This document shows, in pieces, positions 16,486-25,537 of a DNA stretch of 64,000 nucleotides. Position 1 is the stretch's first letter. Every line of letters starts with the position of its first letter. Both the position numbers and the translations under genes were made by a program. The stretch comes from an uncultured Nitrospiraceae bacterium (GTDB lineage: Bacteria > Nitrospirota > Thermodesulfovibrionia > Thermodesulfovibrionales > Dissulfurispiraceae), in the NCBI GenBank assembly GCA_903822005.1, contig CAIJNL010000037.1, positions 1 through 64,000 on the forward strand, in the 5' to 3' direction. The notes beneath the pieces are model-generated. The model did no database searches. It worked only from the letters and a program-made list of their open reading frames with translations, and had not been told where the DNA came from.

Positions 16486-17767
16486 AGCAATCCTTATCGG
16501 CGGCATGATCCTCCTGAGCCTGATTGGCACTCCGCTCGTATTCGGGGTCCTTTTTGTTTCCTTTGTTGCTGTTGTAGTATTCCGGCCTGAGATGCCCTGG
16601 GCGTTCTTTGCCCAGACGTTTATATCCGGTCTTGACCATTATTCGCTTATGGCCATTGCCTTTTTCTTTCTGGCGGGCGAACTGATGAACTTCGGCGGGA
16701 TAACGCAGCGCCTTGTTGACTTCGCAAACAGCATAGTCGGACATATAAGGGGCGGTCTGGCCCATGTAACTGTCGCTACAAGTATGTTCATGGCCGGGAT
16801 ATCCGGTTCGGCTGTAGCTGACGCGGCTGCCGTAGGCGCAGTACTGATCCCCTCGATGAAAAAGGCAGGCTATACGCCCGCATTTGCTGCTGCTGTGACC
16901 GAGACCGCATCCGTGATCGGTCCTATTATTCCGCCGTCGATACCAATGATCATCTACGCGGTGCTGGCCGAAGTCTCTGTCGGGAGAATGTTCCTTGGAG
17001 GAGTTATTCCCGGCATCATTGTGGGCCTCGCCCTTATGGCGTTCATTTATTACATCAGCAAAAAGCGCGGATATCCGCGCGGCGACACAAAACCTACGTT
17101 TGCATCCATTGGCCGCGCTGCGCTACTGGCCGCTCTTCCGCTATTGGCCCCGGTGTTGATCGTTGGAGGTATTCTCTTTGGCGTATTCACAGCCACAGAG
17201 GCCGGTGCAGTAGCCTGCCTTTATGCGGTTATTGTAGGAGGCCTGATCTACAGGCAGTTGTCCCTGAAGGACATATGGGGCTCACTGCTACGTGCTGCCC
17301 ACGGCACTGCCAAGGTTATGATCATCATCGGGTCATGCACAGTTTTTGCGTGGGTCGTTGCCGACCTGAGGATCAGTGAAAAGGCCGCCGACCTTATATT
17401 CAGCATCAGCAGGGAACCCTGGATGGTACTGCTTATGCTAACCATATTTCTCTTTATAGTAGGACTTTTCCTTGATCCTACTCCATCGCTGATAATCCTT
17501 GTCCCGATCCTGCTGCCTATTACAACACAGCTCGGCATTGACCCCATTCATTTTGGTGTGCTGATGGTAATAAACCTGCTCATTGGTCTCTGTACGCCGC
17601 CGGTAGGCTTCCTAATCTACCTGTCGGCATCAATAGCGGACTGCAGTTCGGAAGATGTAATAAGGGAGTCTGTTCCCTTTATCGCGGTGCTTGTTGTTGT
17701 GCTTATTCTTTGCACTTACGTGCCGTCGCTCGTAATGGCGCTGCCCAATTATTTTTATGGAAAATAG
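16478..17767 (+). CDS. dctM: TRAP transporter large membrane subunit
   Basis: A 429-residue, roughly 12-helix permease of the DctM family that moves the substrate with Na+ or H+. Conserved segments include FFLAGELMNFGGIT, GGLAHVTVATSMFMAGISGSA and IGPIIPPSIPMIIYAV. The ATG at 16478 is preferred over an upstream in-frame start at 16433 because GGAGGGGGG precedes it and family homology begins there. The last gene of the group starts 24 bases further on. Confidence 0.93.
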   Translation: MAEAILIGGMILLSLIGTPLVFGVLFVSFVAVVVFRPEMPWAFFAQTFISGLDHYSLMAIAFFFLAGELMNFGGITQRLVDFANSIVGHIRGGLAHVTVATSMFMAGISGSAVADAAAVGAVLIPSMKKAGYTPAFAAAVTETASVIGPIIPPSIPMIIYAVLAEVSVGRMFLGGVIPGIIVGLALMAFIYYISKKRGYPRGDTKPTFASIGRAALLAALPLLAPVLIVGGILFGVFTATEAGAVACLYAVIVGGLIYRQLSLKDIWGSLLRAAHGTAKVMIIIGSCTVFAWVVADLRISEKAADLIFSISREPWMVLLMLTIFLFIVGLFLDPTPSLIILVPILLPITTQLGIDPIHFGVLMVINLLIGLCTPPVGFLIYLSASIADCSSEDVIRESVPFIAVLVVVLILCTYVPSLVMALPNYFYGK

Positions 17768-17791
17768 CGTTGTGCGGAGGGGTTACGGCAA

Positions 17792-18637
17792 ATGAACCCG
17801 GACGGCACAGGCAGGAAGCCGAGGCTGTATGCTCCTTCCGGAGCCTGCGATTGCCATATTCATATCTTTGGTCGCCGCGAGTTGTTCCCGCTCGCGGCTG
17901 ATCTTGCATACACGCCGGGTGAAGCCACGGTGGAAGCATATATGGTTGTCCGCCAAAGGCTCGGCATCGAGCGCACCGTAGTTATACAGCCCAGCGCTTA
18001 CGGCACTGACAATAGCTGCCTGCTGGATGCCCTCTCTCAATTTTCAATGACTGCGCGGGGCATTGCAGTCGTTGATCCTTCAATATCTGACCATGAGCTG
18101 GAAAAGCTCCATAATGCAGGTATTCGCGGATTGAGGTTCTCGCTGGTCGTCAAGAATGCAATGCGGCCGGAATGCATGGAGCTGATGGCGCACCGCATCC
18201 GGCCGTTCGGCTGGCACATCCAGTTCAGGTCAACGCATCGGGATTTGCCTGACATGGAATTCCTGCTCGCGCGGTTGCCGGTGGATGTATGCCTTGACCA
18301 CTTCGGAAGCATACCGCCCGAAGAGCCTATCACGCATCCGGCCTGGCAATCGATCTTCCGCATGCTTGACAGGGGCGGTTGCTGGGTAAAGCTGTCTGCC
18401 CCTTACCAGCTCTCGCGCATGCCGGGCCCGGGGTATGCGGATTTTGCAACTAAAGTCTTCGCGCTGGTAAAGGCTGCGCCTGATCGGCTTGTATGGGGCA
18501 CCAACTGGCCGCATCCATCGGTGACTTATATGCCAGACGACGCTGATTTACTAGACAGTCTGGGTGAGTGGATAGCTGACGCCTCGCTCCGCAGGGCCAT
18601 ACTGGTTGACAATCCGGCAGTGCTGTATGGCTTTTAG
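17792..18637 (+). CDS. Amidohydrolase, 2-pyrone-4,6-dicarboxylate hydrolase (LigI)-like
   Basis: A 281-residue TIM-barrel hydrolase of the amidohydrolase-2 group. The first metal motif is CDCHIHIFG. Other barrel signatures are VIQPSAYGTDN, LDHFG, WVKLSAPYQ and LVWGTNWPHP. These match LigI and related lactonases that open cyclic dicarboxylate lactones without a bound metal or with one. It closes the regulator-cyclase-TRAP operon, so the transported compound may be a cyclic or lactone acid. The exact substrate cannot be read from the sequence. Confidence 0.82.
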   Translation: MNPDGTGRKPRLYAPSGACDCHIHIFGRRELFPLAADLAYTPGEATVEAYMVVRQRLGIERTVVIQPSAYGTDNSCLLDALSQFSMTARGIAVVDPSISDHELEKLHNAGIRGLRFSLVVKNAMRPECMELMAHRIRPFGWHIQFRSTHRDLPDMEFLLARLPVDVCLDHFGSIPPEEPITHPAWQSIFRMLDRGGCWVKLSAPYQLSRMPGPGYADFATKVFALVKAAPDRLVWGTNWPHPSVTYMPDDADLLDSLGEWIADASLRRAILVDNPAVLYGF

Positions 18638-18756
18638 CCTGTTGTCTGAGAAATGAAATATTTGATGTCAGGGACCGCAAAATTCAGCCATGCTTAATCG
18701 TTTTAAGGTGTACGGACCAGCCTGAATTAAACTCATCTCCACCCCAATAAATTGTA

Positions 18757-18785
18757 TTGCTTATGACCCGGCATTGTGCTATAGT
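18757..18785 (+). promoter_or_regulatory. Candidate promoter for the dicarboxylate symporter
   Basis: TTGCTT (18757-18762), 17 bases, TATAGT (18780-18785). The 307-base gap between the hydrolase and the symporter holds no gene and becomes A+T-rich toward its 3' half. A GGAG sequence stands before the symporter ATG. Confidence 0.55.
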
Positions 18786-18944
18786 TTTGTAATTATAAAA
18801 GAGTGTTCATATGCGGGCTTCTGGCGTTTACTTTTGAACCAGGCCAGGAATGCAAGCATAAAAAAATATTATTTGAAAAAATTATGGGACTGCCGTCCTG
18901 TCTGATAAAGATGCCGAATAATTTACAAAAGGAGATGGATAGAC

Positions 18945-20207
18945 ATGAGTATTGTCGAACATGAGCATGGGAAGTCCACCGGTTTTTTGAAGAAGACCCC
19001 GCTTTGGGTGCAGATTTTCGTCGGTCTCGTGTTGGGGGCAGCGGTCGGACTGCTCTTCCCTGATTTTGCCAAGTCGCTTCAACCCATCGGTAACGCATTT
19101 ATCAAGGCGATCAAGATGATAGTCATACCGCTGGTATTTGCTGCCGTAACCCTGGGCATATATACCATGGGCTCGAACCTCAAGGAGCTTGGAAGACTCG
19201 GCGTAATAGCCTTTGTCTGGTTTTACATAGCGACGGCCATTGCTATAGCACTGGGCATAACGCTTAACGAGATATTTCATCCGGCAGCCGGGATACAGCT
19301 CGAAAAGACCGGCGAGATACCGGCCAATCTTTCGACCTCGATCAACTGGGTCAACTTTTTCCTGGACATCATACCTGCCAATGTTGTTGATGCTATGCAG
19401 AACCAGAAGATCATACCGACCCTCTTTTTTGCGGTCTGTTTCGGGCTGGCATTGTCCAAGGCAGGAGAGATGGGCACCAAGGTAGTGAAGATACTCGAAG
19501 GCATACTTGGTGCCATGTTTAAACTCACTCAGGGCATAGTCAACACAGCTCCGCTGGCTGTTTTCGCCCTTATCGGCTGGGTAGTAGCGGCCCAGGGACA
19601 TACCCTTCTCATCGCGATGGCCAAACTGATCGGAGTTATGTATATCGGTCTTGGCTGCATGGCGGTGGTATTCCTCGTTGTTGTCAAACTGCTCGGGTTC
19701 AAACCGCTTGAGATAATGAAGAAGGTCATGGAGCCCCTGCTCCTGGCATTTTCGACAGCGTCATCGGAAGTAACGCTGCCTGTGCATATGAGGATACTTG
19801 AGAACACAGGTATCCCGAACAAGGTAGTTGCGTTTGTGCTGCCGCTTGGATACAGCTTTAACCTCGACGGCGCCGCATTCGGGCAGGCCATGTACACTTG
19901 CTTCCTTGCCGAGGCATACGGCATTCACCTGACGCTGCCCGCTATGCTGACTATTTTGCTGACGGCCCTGGTAGCGAACAAGGGTACCGCTAATGTGCCC
20001 GGCGCATCCCTGGTAGTTATGGCTGTTCTGCTGACATCTCTAGGGCTGCCCGTTGAGGCCATAGCGATAATCGCCGGTATCGACCGTTTTGGCGACATGG
20101 GCCGTACGACGATCAACGTTTTCGGCAACACGGTGGCGGCGCTTGCGCTCTGGAAATGGGGCGGCAAGGGAATTTCTGACGTAACTGCTGAGACAGAAAC
20201 AGCATAA
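18945..20207 (+). CDS. Dicarboxylate/amino acid:cation symporter (DAACS family)
   Basis: A 420-residue GltP/DctA-type inner-membrane symporter that takes up C4-dicarboxylates or acidic amino acids with Na+ or H+. It has the glutamate-transporter fold: eight helices plus two re-entrant loops. The HP1 serine-rich stretch is AFSTASSEVTLPVHMR, the NMDGT-equivalent is FNLDGAAFGQAMY, and HP2 is near GTANVPGASLVVMA. The start has GGAG upstream. It has its own promoter and a strong terminator, so it is a separate unit but possibly related in function to the preceding TRAP operon. Confidence 0.92.
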   Translation: MSIVEHEHGKSTGFLKKTPLWVQIFVGLVLGAAVGLLFPDFAKSLQPIGNAFIKAIKMIVIPLVFAAVTLGIYTMGSNLKELGRLGVIAFVWFYIATAIAIALGITLNEIFHPAAGIQLEKTGEIPANLSTSINWVNFFLDIIPANVVDAMQNQKIIPTLFFAVCFGLALSKAGEMGTKVVKILEGILGAMFKLTQGIVNTAPLAVFALIGWVVAAQGHTLLIAMAKLIGVMYIGLGCMAVVFLVVVKLLGFKPLEIMKKVMEPLLLAFSTASSEVTLPVHMRILENTGIPNKVVAFVLPLGYSFNLDGAAFGQAMYTCFLAEAYGIHLTLPAMLTILLTALVANKGTANVPGASLVVMAVLLTSLGLPVEAIAIIAGIDRFGDMGRTTINVFGNTVAALALWKWGGKGISDVTAETETA

Positions 20208-20219
20208 AGAAATTTATCG

Positions 20220-20265
20220 GGCGGTTCTATTTGGTCGTGGAGAACAAATAGAACCGTCTTTTTTT
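20220..20265 (+). terminator. Strong intrinsic terminator after the symporter
   Basis: CGGTTCTATTTG (20222-20233) pairs perfectly with CAAATAGAACCG (20245-20256), extended by two outer pairs, followed by seven T (20259-20265). Confidence 0.95.
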
Positions 20266-20343
20266 ACACAATTGTATTTTCGGGCAGTCCTGCCGCGGTC
20301 CGCTGTTTTTCTCCTTTTTGATATATTTTTATTAGCAGGGTCA

Positions 20344-20360
20344 TGATATAATACATGTAT
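20344..20360 (+). promoter_or_regulatory. Extended -10 promoter with palindromic operator for the toxin-antitoxin pair
   Basis: TG-A-TATAAT (20344-20352) is an extended -10 element. ATACATGTAT at 20351-20360 is a perfect 10-bp palindrome overlapping its end, a fitting site for autorepression by a ribbon-helix-helix antitoxin. Confidence 0.6.
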
Positions 20361-20386
20361 CGCAGTTGAAGGGAGGCTCTAAAATT

Positions 20387-20614
20387 ATGCCTGTTTCAAT
20401 CAGACTACCTGAAAAGATAGAGAAACGACTTGACCGCCTGGCCGAAAAAACTGGCAGAAGCAAAACGTTCTATATCACGGAAGCTATCATTGAGCATCTG
20501 GAAGACCTTGAAGACAGTTATCTGGCAGCAAGGCGCGTTGAAGATGTGCTTAAAGGCAAAAGCAGGACTTATTCGCTGGAAGAGGTGAGGGCGAAACTTG
20601 GGCTGGACGATTAA
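20387..20614 (+). CDS. Ribbon-helix-helix antitoxin (RelB/StbD-like)
   Basis: A 75-residue antitoxin. The N-terminal PVSIRLPEKIEKRLDRLAEKTG is a ribbon-helix-helix DNA-binding domain. The rest (ITEAIIEHLEDLEDSYLAARRVEDVLKG, SLEEVRAKLGLDD) is the toxin-binding tail found with RelE partners. The ATG at 20387 has GGGAGG upstream; an in-frame TTG at 20366 overlaps that ribosome site and is rejected. The toxin gene overlaps its end by 17 bases. Confidence 0.9.
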   Translation: MPVSIRLPEKIEKRLDRLAEKTGRSKTFYITEAIIEHLEDLEDSYLAARRVEDVLKGKSRTYSLEEVRAKLGLDD

Positions 20615-20867
20615 GCTCGAAGACGCCGCTTTAAAAGAACTGAAGAAAATAGGTAAGACTGACGCGCGACGTATTGTCGATTTTCTGTCTAAACGCGTTG
20701 CTCCGCTGAAAGATCCCCGCAGCATAGGTCAGGCGCTTAAAGGGCCGCATCTTGGTAAATTCTGGAAATACCGAGTAGGGGATTACCGTATTATCTGTGA
20801 TATACAGGACAAGGTACTGCTTGTTCTTGTTGTGCGCGTCGCAAATCGCCGTGATGCTTATAAATAG
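20598..20867 (+). CDS. RelE/ParE-family toxin
   Basis: An 89-residue toxin of the RelE fold, expected to cleave mRNA in the ribosome. Recognisable parts are WTIKLEDAALKELKKI, IGQALKGPHLGKFWKYRVGDYRIICDI and a basic C-terminal RVANRRDAYK, which carries residues used in catalysis by RelE. The start is TTG at 20598, inside the antitoxin gene; no ATG is available. Overlap with the antitoxin couples translation. Confidence 0.9.
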   Translation: MGWTIKLEDAALKELKKIGKTDARRIVDFLSKRVAPLKDPRSIGQALKGPHLGKFWKYRVGDYRIICDIQDKVLLVLVVRVANRRDAYK

Positions 20868-20972
20868 GGTCGCATCGACTGAACCCTGAACCCCCGCAGA
20901 CTTTGCTATCATAAAAAAACAAATATACTGTATATAGTCAGCAAAACTCAGAGTGGGGTGACTTTTGTGGCC

Positions 20973-21374
20973 ATGATAGAATGGAATAAAAGCATGTCGG
21001 TTGGCATCAAGGAGTTCGATACCCATCATCGCAGGATAATCGACCATATTAATGAGCTTTCCGGCTCTCTGGCAACAGCCAATGCCGGGAAAGTTGCAGA
21101 GGAAGCGTTGACCGAGCTTTCAAACTATTGCGCCTACCATTTCCTTGCCGAAGAGTCGGCGATGGCGATATACAAGGTCCCGGAACTTGCTGCCCACAAG
21201 GAAGAGCATCGGATGTTCATCGACAAGCTCTTTCAGCTCACGGGGCATATGCAGACAAATAAGGAGTGCGTGCCCAGAGAGTTGCTGGATTTTCTGTGGG
21301 AATGGTTAAGCAAGCATATACTCGAAACCGATAAAAAGTATACAGTAGCACTGCGCGCCGCCGGGATGGACTAA
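20973..21374 (+). CDS. Bacteriohemerythrin
   Basis: A 133-residue four-helix protein that binds O2 at a di-iron centre. Ligand pattern: IEWNKSMSVGIKEFDTHHRR, YCAYHFLAEE, HKEEHRMF and a final SKHILETDKKY, which supply the usual five His and two carboxylates. It probably acts as an oxygen sink or sensor. ATG 20973 is chosen because family proteins begin near IEWN; an in-frame TTG at 20958 would add five residues. Confidence 0.92.
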   Translation: MIEWNKSMSVGIKEFDTHHRRIIDHINELSGSLATANAGKVAEEALTELSNYCAYHFLAEESAMAIYKVPELAAHKEEHRMFIDKLFQLTGHMQTNKECVPRELLDFLWEWLSKHILETDKKYTVALRAAGMD

Positions 21375-21382
21375 GAGGAATA

Positions 21383-21940
21383 GTGATATATATGCAGCAT
21401 GGTGACGATATGAAAACACAAAATATCGCAGGTCAGTCAACAGAGCGAAAAGTCAGGAACTGCTTAAGATCAATTGGTCTCGAATCCGAGAAACCCAAGA
21501 GGGACATAGGCGTAGATTTGGAAATCTGGCACTCCTCGAAGCCTGAAAGAAGCGTCAATGTTCAGATCAAGGGACGCGGGAGGATACAAACGAACAGAAA
21601 GTACAGGTGGTTTCAAATAATAACTACTCAGCAACAGAAAGATGATGCGAAGACGGATGGATTGCCAGTTTCTGAGGTCTGGCGGAAAGAAGTAAATTTA
21701 TGTGATTACTTAATTTTTGTTTCTGAGAAATATAACGAGTGTTGGGTTTTCCCAAAAGATGTTGTATGCGAAATTATTGAAATAAATCGCGCGAAATACG
21801 GCAACGGAAAAGATGATGAGGACGGGCGACAAGCTGAGATGGACCTCGATATCGAGTATAATGGCTTACCGCTGACGGAGATATACGCAGAGTATCTTAA
21901 TAATTTTCAGATCATAAAAGGCGCGTTACTGAGGAAGTAA
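21383..21940 (+). CDS. DUF4365-like protein, possible PD-(D/E)XK nuclease fold
   Basis: A 185-residue protein of uncertain function. An early helix (STERKVRNCLRSIG) is followed by DIGVDLEIW and, ~18 residues on, VNVQIKGR. The D...QxK spacing resembles nuclease-fold proteins such as DUF4365 or Holliday-junction-resolvase relatives. A long polar middle and an acidic C-terminal helix follow. The GTG start at 21383 has GAGGA upstream; ATGs at 21392 and 21410 are alternatives. Base composition is poorer in G+C than its neighbours, and it sits beside a toxin-antitoxin pair, so it may be a mobile defence-type gene. Confidence 0.55.
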   Translation: MIYMQHGDDMKTQNIAGQSTERKVRNCLRSIGLESEKPKRDIGVDLEIWHSSKPERSVNVQIKGRGRIQTNRKYRWFQIITTQQQKDDAKTDGLPVSEVWRKEVNLCDYLIFVSEKYNECWVFPKDVVCEIIEINRAKYGNGKDDEDGRQAEMDLDIEYNGLPLTEIYAEYLNNFQIIKGALLRK

Positions 21941-21972
21941 AAAGGTACAGGCCGCTTTTCCACTAGGGGGGA

Positions 21973-22026
21973 ATGAACATGACGTCTGCTCTGAAACCGG
22001 CTAAGGAGGCAAATGCTGAATTTTAA
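21973..22026 (+). CDS. 17-residue upstream ORF overlapping the next gene
   Basis: ATG at 21973 directly after AGGGGGGA opens a 17-codon frame (MNMTSALKPAKEANAEF) that ends at 22026, inside the start of the membrane protein gene at 22013. The downstream gene has its own AAGGAGG inside this small frame. It could be a leader that couples translation, or chance. Confidence 0.3.
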   Translation: MNMTSALKPAKEANAEF

Positions 22027-22654
22027 TCCGCTGATTATCATCTCAATACTTTTTGCACTGCTCGCATTGCTGTCTCTTATCGGGACCATCAGGGCGTTGA
22101 GGAAAAGAGCATTATTCGGCTCGACACTGAGGTTCGTGATAACGCTGCTTATGCTTTCATTGTCCGCGCTCTTTGGCACTATAAGCATTGCTGTCCAGGG
22201 ATATCACGCCCTGACCCGGGAAGATCTTGCGGCGGTCGTGAAAATTGAACCGACAGGTGCGCAGAAGTTTACGGCCCGGTTTCTCTTCTCTGACGGCAGC
22301 GAAAAGGCGTTCAATCTATCCGGCGATCAGCTCTATGTTGACGCCCACATCTTAAAGTGGAAACCTATAGCAAATATTTTCGGGCTGCATACTGACTACG
22401 AACTGGATCGGGTGGCCGGCCGCTATGAAAACCTTGATGATGAAATGAACAAGGCCCGCACGGTTTATACAATCTCAAAGGACAAACCGTTGGACATGTT
22501 CTATCTCCGGAGAACATTTGAAATACTCGGGCCTCTTGTGGACGTTGACTACGGTTCAGCCACATTTGTCGATCTAAGCAGGGCCGAAGAATTTAAAATA
22601 ATGGTCTCGACCTCGGGGCTGCTGATCAGAAAGACCGGGGAAGAAACCAGGTAG
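22013..22654 (+). CDS. Two-helix membrane protein, family often mislabelled as cation/multidrug efflux pump
   Basis: A 213-residue protein. Helices at about 6-27 and 39-61 are followed by a soluble domain. Segments AVQGYHALTREDLAAVVKIE, SGDQLYVDAHILKWKPIANIFGLHTDYELDRVAGRY and VDVDYGSATFV match a family found in many Gram-negative bacteria and labelled cation/multidrug efflux pump without evidence. Two helices cannot make a transporter alone, so the function is open. AAGGAGG precedes the ATG. Confidence 0.7.
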   Translation: MLNFNPLIIISILFALLALLSLIGTIRALRKRALFGSTLRFVITLLMLSLSALFGTISIAVQGYHALTREDLAAVVKIEPTGAQKFTARFLFSDGSEKAFNLSGDQLYVDAHILKWKPIANIFGLHTDYELDRVAGRYENLDDEMNKARTVYTISKDKPLDMFYLRRTFEILGPLVDVDYGSATFVDLSRAEEFKIMVSTSGLLIRKTGEETR

Positions 22655-22697
22655 CTGCCGTCACGTTGCAATCAATCCCGTGGCGGAACTGAACGGT

Positions 22698-22901
22698 CTA
22701 TTTCAAAATCTGATACCCGGCGTTTTCAATGGCTTTATTTATTTCATTTTCGGACAGCTTTGCTTCATCATATGAAATAACGGCCTTGCCGATAGTTACA
22801 TCGGCTTTGGATATGCCTGCAAGCGCCTCCAGTGCTTTTTTGACTCTCTTCACACAATGCCCGCAACTCATTCCCCCGATAGTAATGGCAGTCTCTTTCA
22901 A
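22698..22901 (-). CDS. copZ: Heavy-metal-associated domain copper chaperone
   Basis: A 67-residue single HMA domain. The metal-binding GGMSCGHC motif sits at about residues 9-16 and the ferredoxin-like fold is complete (VKRVKKALEAL, ADVTIGKAVISYDE, INKAIENAGYQI). Such proteins deliver Cu(I) to ATPases or regulators. No copper ATPase is in the window. It is convergent with the upstream membrane protein gene. Confidence 0.93.
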   Translation of the reverse strand: MKETAITIGGMSCGHCVKRVKKALEALAGISKADVTIGKAVISYDEAKLSENEINKAIENAGYQILK

Positions 22902-23004
22902 TTCGGTCTCCTTTGCATGTTTACTGATTATAGTATTACAGTTTTATGCCTGTAACGCTATCGATGACCAGTGCGCGATATCTCTTGCGGCAGTGAAATA
23001 AATT

Positions 23005-23661
23005 TTACTCGTGTGCCACTTTGAGGGCCGGAACCAGGATACCCCATATAGCGTCACCGGTCAATCTGACAGGCTCTTCAGTCCCGGCCTGCAGCAGCTG
23101 TTCATCAAGCTGCTCCGGCGTTATTTCTGTTGTTACCTTCCTGGTTCCGCCGGGTCCCTCAGCCATGTGCCTGTTCGATTCAATAGTCGCTTCAATGGCT
23201 GCTTCGCACAGCTGCCGTCTCATTGGCGCATCAATCGCAGCGTAAGACGCGAGAGTTATATTCTTTATAGACTCAACGAGTGCGGCTGGTGCGCTATTTA
23301 TCTTGTCTTTTAACCGTGCATTGTCGGGACTGCGTTCAAGTGCCTTTTCATAGTTTTCGAGCGCTTCTTTCAGGTGCCTGTTCTGAAGTTCCAGGTCTCC
23401 CATGATTTCGTAAGGCGACGAAAGATTGGGACATTTGGACAGGGCATCTTTACACTCTTTTGTAAGCCCTGCAGTCTCTGTTTTTGGAACACTGCCTTCA
23501 GCATAGCGGCGCAAATCCTTGTCATACTCGTCACAGCTCTTGCTGCAGCCGGCAAGAGCGGAAAATAAAAAAACGAAAATAATAAAGGTAATAGAGATGC
23601 GGGGCAACAACTTTTTCAGTTCTGCTGAACTTACAACTCCACGGCAATCTGGTTCTTTCAT
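23005..23661 (-). CDS. Lipoprotein with TPR-like segment
   Basis: A 218-residue predicted lipoprotein. A hydrophobic helix and lipobox (LFSALAGC, Cys at about residue 39) follow a longer-than-usual N-terminal tail, so translation may start further in. A TPR-like unit is visible in the middle (SSPYEIMGDLELQNRHLKEALENYEKALERSPDNARL). The C-terminal third contains EITPEQLDEQL. Four cysteines after the lipid Cys may form disulfides. No specific function is known. Confidence 0.7.
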   Translation of the reverse strand: MKEPDCRGVVSSAELKKLLPRISITFIIFVFLFSALAGCSKSCDEYDKDLRRYAEGSVPKTETAGLTKECKDALSKCPNLSSPYEIMGDLELQNRHLKEALENYEKALERSPDNARLKDKINSAPAALVESIKNITLASYAAIDAPMRRQLCEAAIEATIESNRHMAEGPGGTRKVTTEITPEQLDEQLLQAGTEEPVRLTGDAIWGILVPALKVAHE

Positions 23662-23814
23662 ATCCGAGCTGGTCTTCCTTTCAGATTATTTTACCGCCCG
23701 CCAAAATAAAGCATGTGTCTATTTATAACTTATCGACAAAAATAAAGCAATTTACGATAGTCTAATTAATCTAAAACAGGAAGACAGGATATCATCGGTA
23801 CAGTGATAACTGTC

Positions 23815-24408
23815 TTACTTTGAGATAACGAAGATGGCATTCAGCGCGAACAGGTTGGGCATGAAGTGGACCAGCTTGTCTTCGCCAAGGTAGTATCTGT
23901 TGAGCACCTTCAATTTTTTGTGGCTGCAATAGTCCTCGAAGTCGCGAATGCTCAGAAAGTGGAGATTTGGGGTCTGGTACCACTGATTCGGCAAGGATTC
24001 CGTGACAGGGACCTTGCCGCCGAAAAAGACATCAAGGCGGGCCTTGTAATAAGCAAAATTCGAAAAACCGATGATGACTTTCTGGCCGACGCGAAGGGCC
24101 TCATTAAGCACGTACTCCGCTTTTATAACTTCCTGCAGGCTCTGGTTCAGGATTATGTAGTCAAAGGATTTGTCGGGATATTCGGACAGGCCTATATCGA
24201 GGTCTCCGTGGAATACACTCGCACCCTTCTCGACACATTCGTATATCTTGTCATCCGAGACCTCAATGCCCTGGACCCGCGCATTATTATGTGTCGCAAG
24301 CAGCAGCATCAGGGAGCCGTCGCCGCATCCAAGATCCAGAACCCTGGAATTGGGCGCGACCACATCGCATATTATACGATGGTCGAGGCGTACTTCGTCA
24401 TTTAGCAT
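23815..24408 (-). CDS. metW: Methionine biosynthesis protein MetW
   Basis: A 197-residue methyltransferase-fold protein that works with MetX in methionine synthesis. MetW features: [69 protein letters not shown] and a C-terminal [12 protein letters not shown] chose the ATG at 24408 ([11 protein letters not shown]), because an upstream in-frame extension lies inside metX and has no family likeness. It overlaps the metX end by 11 bases, consistent with a coupled metX-metW pair. Confidence 0.93.
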   Translation of the reverse strand: MLNDEVRLDHRIICDVVAPNSRVLDLGCGDGSLMLLLATHNNARVQGIEVSDDKIYECVEKGASVFHGDLDIGLSEYPDKSFDYIILNQSLQEVIKAEYVLNEALRVGQKVIIGFSNFAYYKARLDVFFGGKVPVTESLPNQWYQTPNLHFLSIRDFEDYCSHKKLKVLNRYYLGEDKLVHFMPNLFALNAIFVISK

Positions 24409-25537
24409 TCCGGCCTCTTTCTGCAAATATTCTGCCGAGGAAATGGCGAATAAGCATGGTCTCCTCCTCGACTTCGAGGAGAAACGCGTCATGTCCATAA
24501 GTGGACCGAATCTCCATATAGGTGGCGTCCATATGTCGCATCTTCAGCTGGCGAACGATCTCCTGGGACTGGTAGGGCGGATAGAGCCAGTCCGACTTGA
24601 ACGCGATTACAAGAAAGGCGACATCAAGGCTCTTTCCGGTCGGAATCAGCTTTGCGCCCGACAGGTCAAAATAGTCTATGGCCTTGGTTATGTAAAGATA
24701 GGAGTTTGCATCGAAGCGCCGCACGAAGCTGTCACCCTGGTACCTGAGATAACCTTCCACCTCGAAATCAGCGTCAAATTTATAGTTTGAGTCTTTTTCC
24801 TTCAGCTTGCGCGAGAACTTTTCCTCCATGGATTTATCGCTCATGTAAGTTATGTGGCCTACCATGCGGGCCACGGCAAGGCCGCGTTCGGGCCTCGACT
24901 TGCCGTAATAGTTGCCATGGTTCCATTCCACGTCTGCCATTACAGCCTGGCGTCCGACTTCATTAAACGCGATCTGCTGCGGGGAATGCTTGAGCGCCGT
25001 GGCTATGGGGATTGCAGAACGTATCCGCTCGGGATATGCCGCAACCCACTGGAGCGCCTGCATCCCGCCCATGGATCCGCCGATGACGCTCAGCAGTTTG
25101 TGGATGCCGAGATGGTCGATGAGGCGTCTTTGGGCGTTGACCATGTCAGCTATAGTGACCACCGGAAAATCCAGTGCATAAGGTTTGCCGGTCTTGGGAT
25201 TTTTTGAACTCGGCCCTGTGCTGCCCTTGCACCCGCCGATAATATTGGAAGAGATCACAAAATATTTGTCGGTATCGAGGGCCTTGCCTGGCCCGATCAT
25301 ATCGTCCCACCAGCCCGGTTTCTTGTCTCCCTTGTAATAACCCGCAGCGTGCGCATCTCCTGAAAAGGCATGCAGGACCAGAATAGCGTTGCTCGCATCC
25401 TGGTTAAGGTCACCGTAGGTCTCGTATGCAAGGGTTATCGGCCCGAGCTTCTGTCCCGATTCAAAAAGGAGTTCGTTCGGCGGTTCGGCAAAGGTAAATA
25501 ACTTTGTCTCGACATTTACTAATGTTTTTTTCTTCAA
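24398..25537 (-). CDS. metX: Homoserine O-acetyltransferase
   Basis: Acylates homoserine from an acyl-CoA in the first step committed to methionine. It is an alpha/beta-hydrolase of ~379 residues with the nucleophile elbow [12 protein letters not shown] (Ser), NPKTGKPY, and the C-terminal Asp/His in FKSDWLYPP and [10 protein letters not shown] prefer a TTG start at 25537 that overlaps the cysK stop as TTGA, with GGAG eight bases upstream. An ATG at 25561 would run 28 bases into cysK. Operon order is cysK-metX-metW. Confidence 0.93.
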   Translation of the reverse strand: MKKKTLVNVETKLFTFAEPPNELLFESGQKLGPITLAYETYGDLNQDASNAILVLHAFSGDAHAAGYYKGDKKPGWWDDMIGPGKALDTDKYFVISSNIIGGCKGSTGPSSKNPKTGKPYALDFPVVTIADMVNAQRRLIDHLGIHKLLSVIGGSMGGMQALQWVAAYPERIRSAIPIATALKHSPQQIAFNEVGRQAVMADVEWNHGNYYGKSRPERGLAVARMVGHITYMSDKSMEEKFSRKLKEKDSNYKFDADFEVEGYLRYQGDSFVRRFDANSYLYITKAIDYFDLSGAKLIPTGKSLDVAFLVIAFKSDWLYPPYQSQEIVRQLKMRHMDATYMEIRSTYGHDAFLLEVEEETMLIRHFLGRIFAERGRNAK

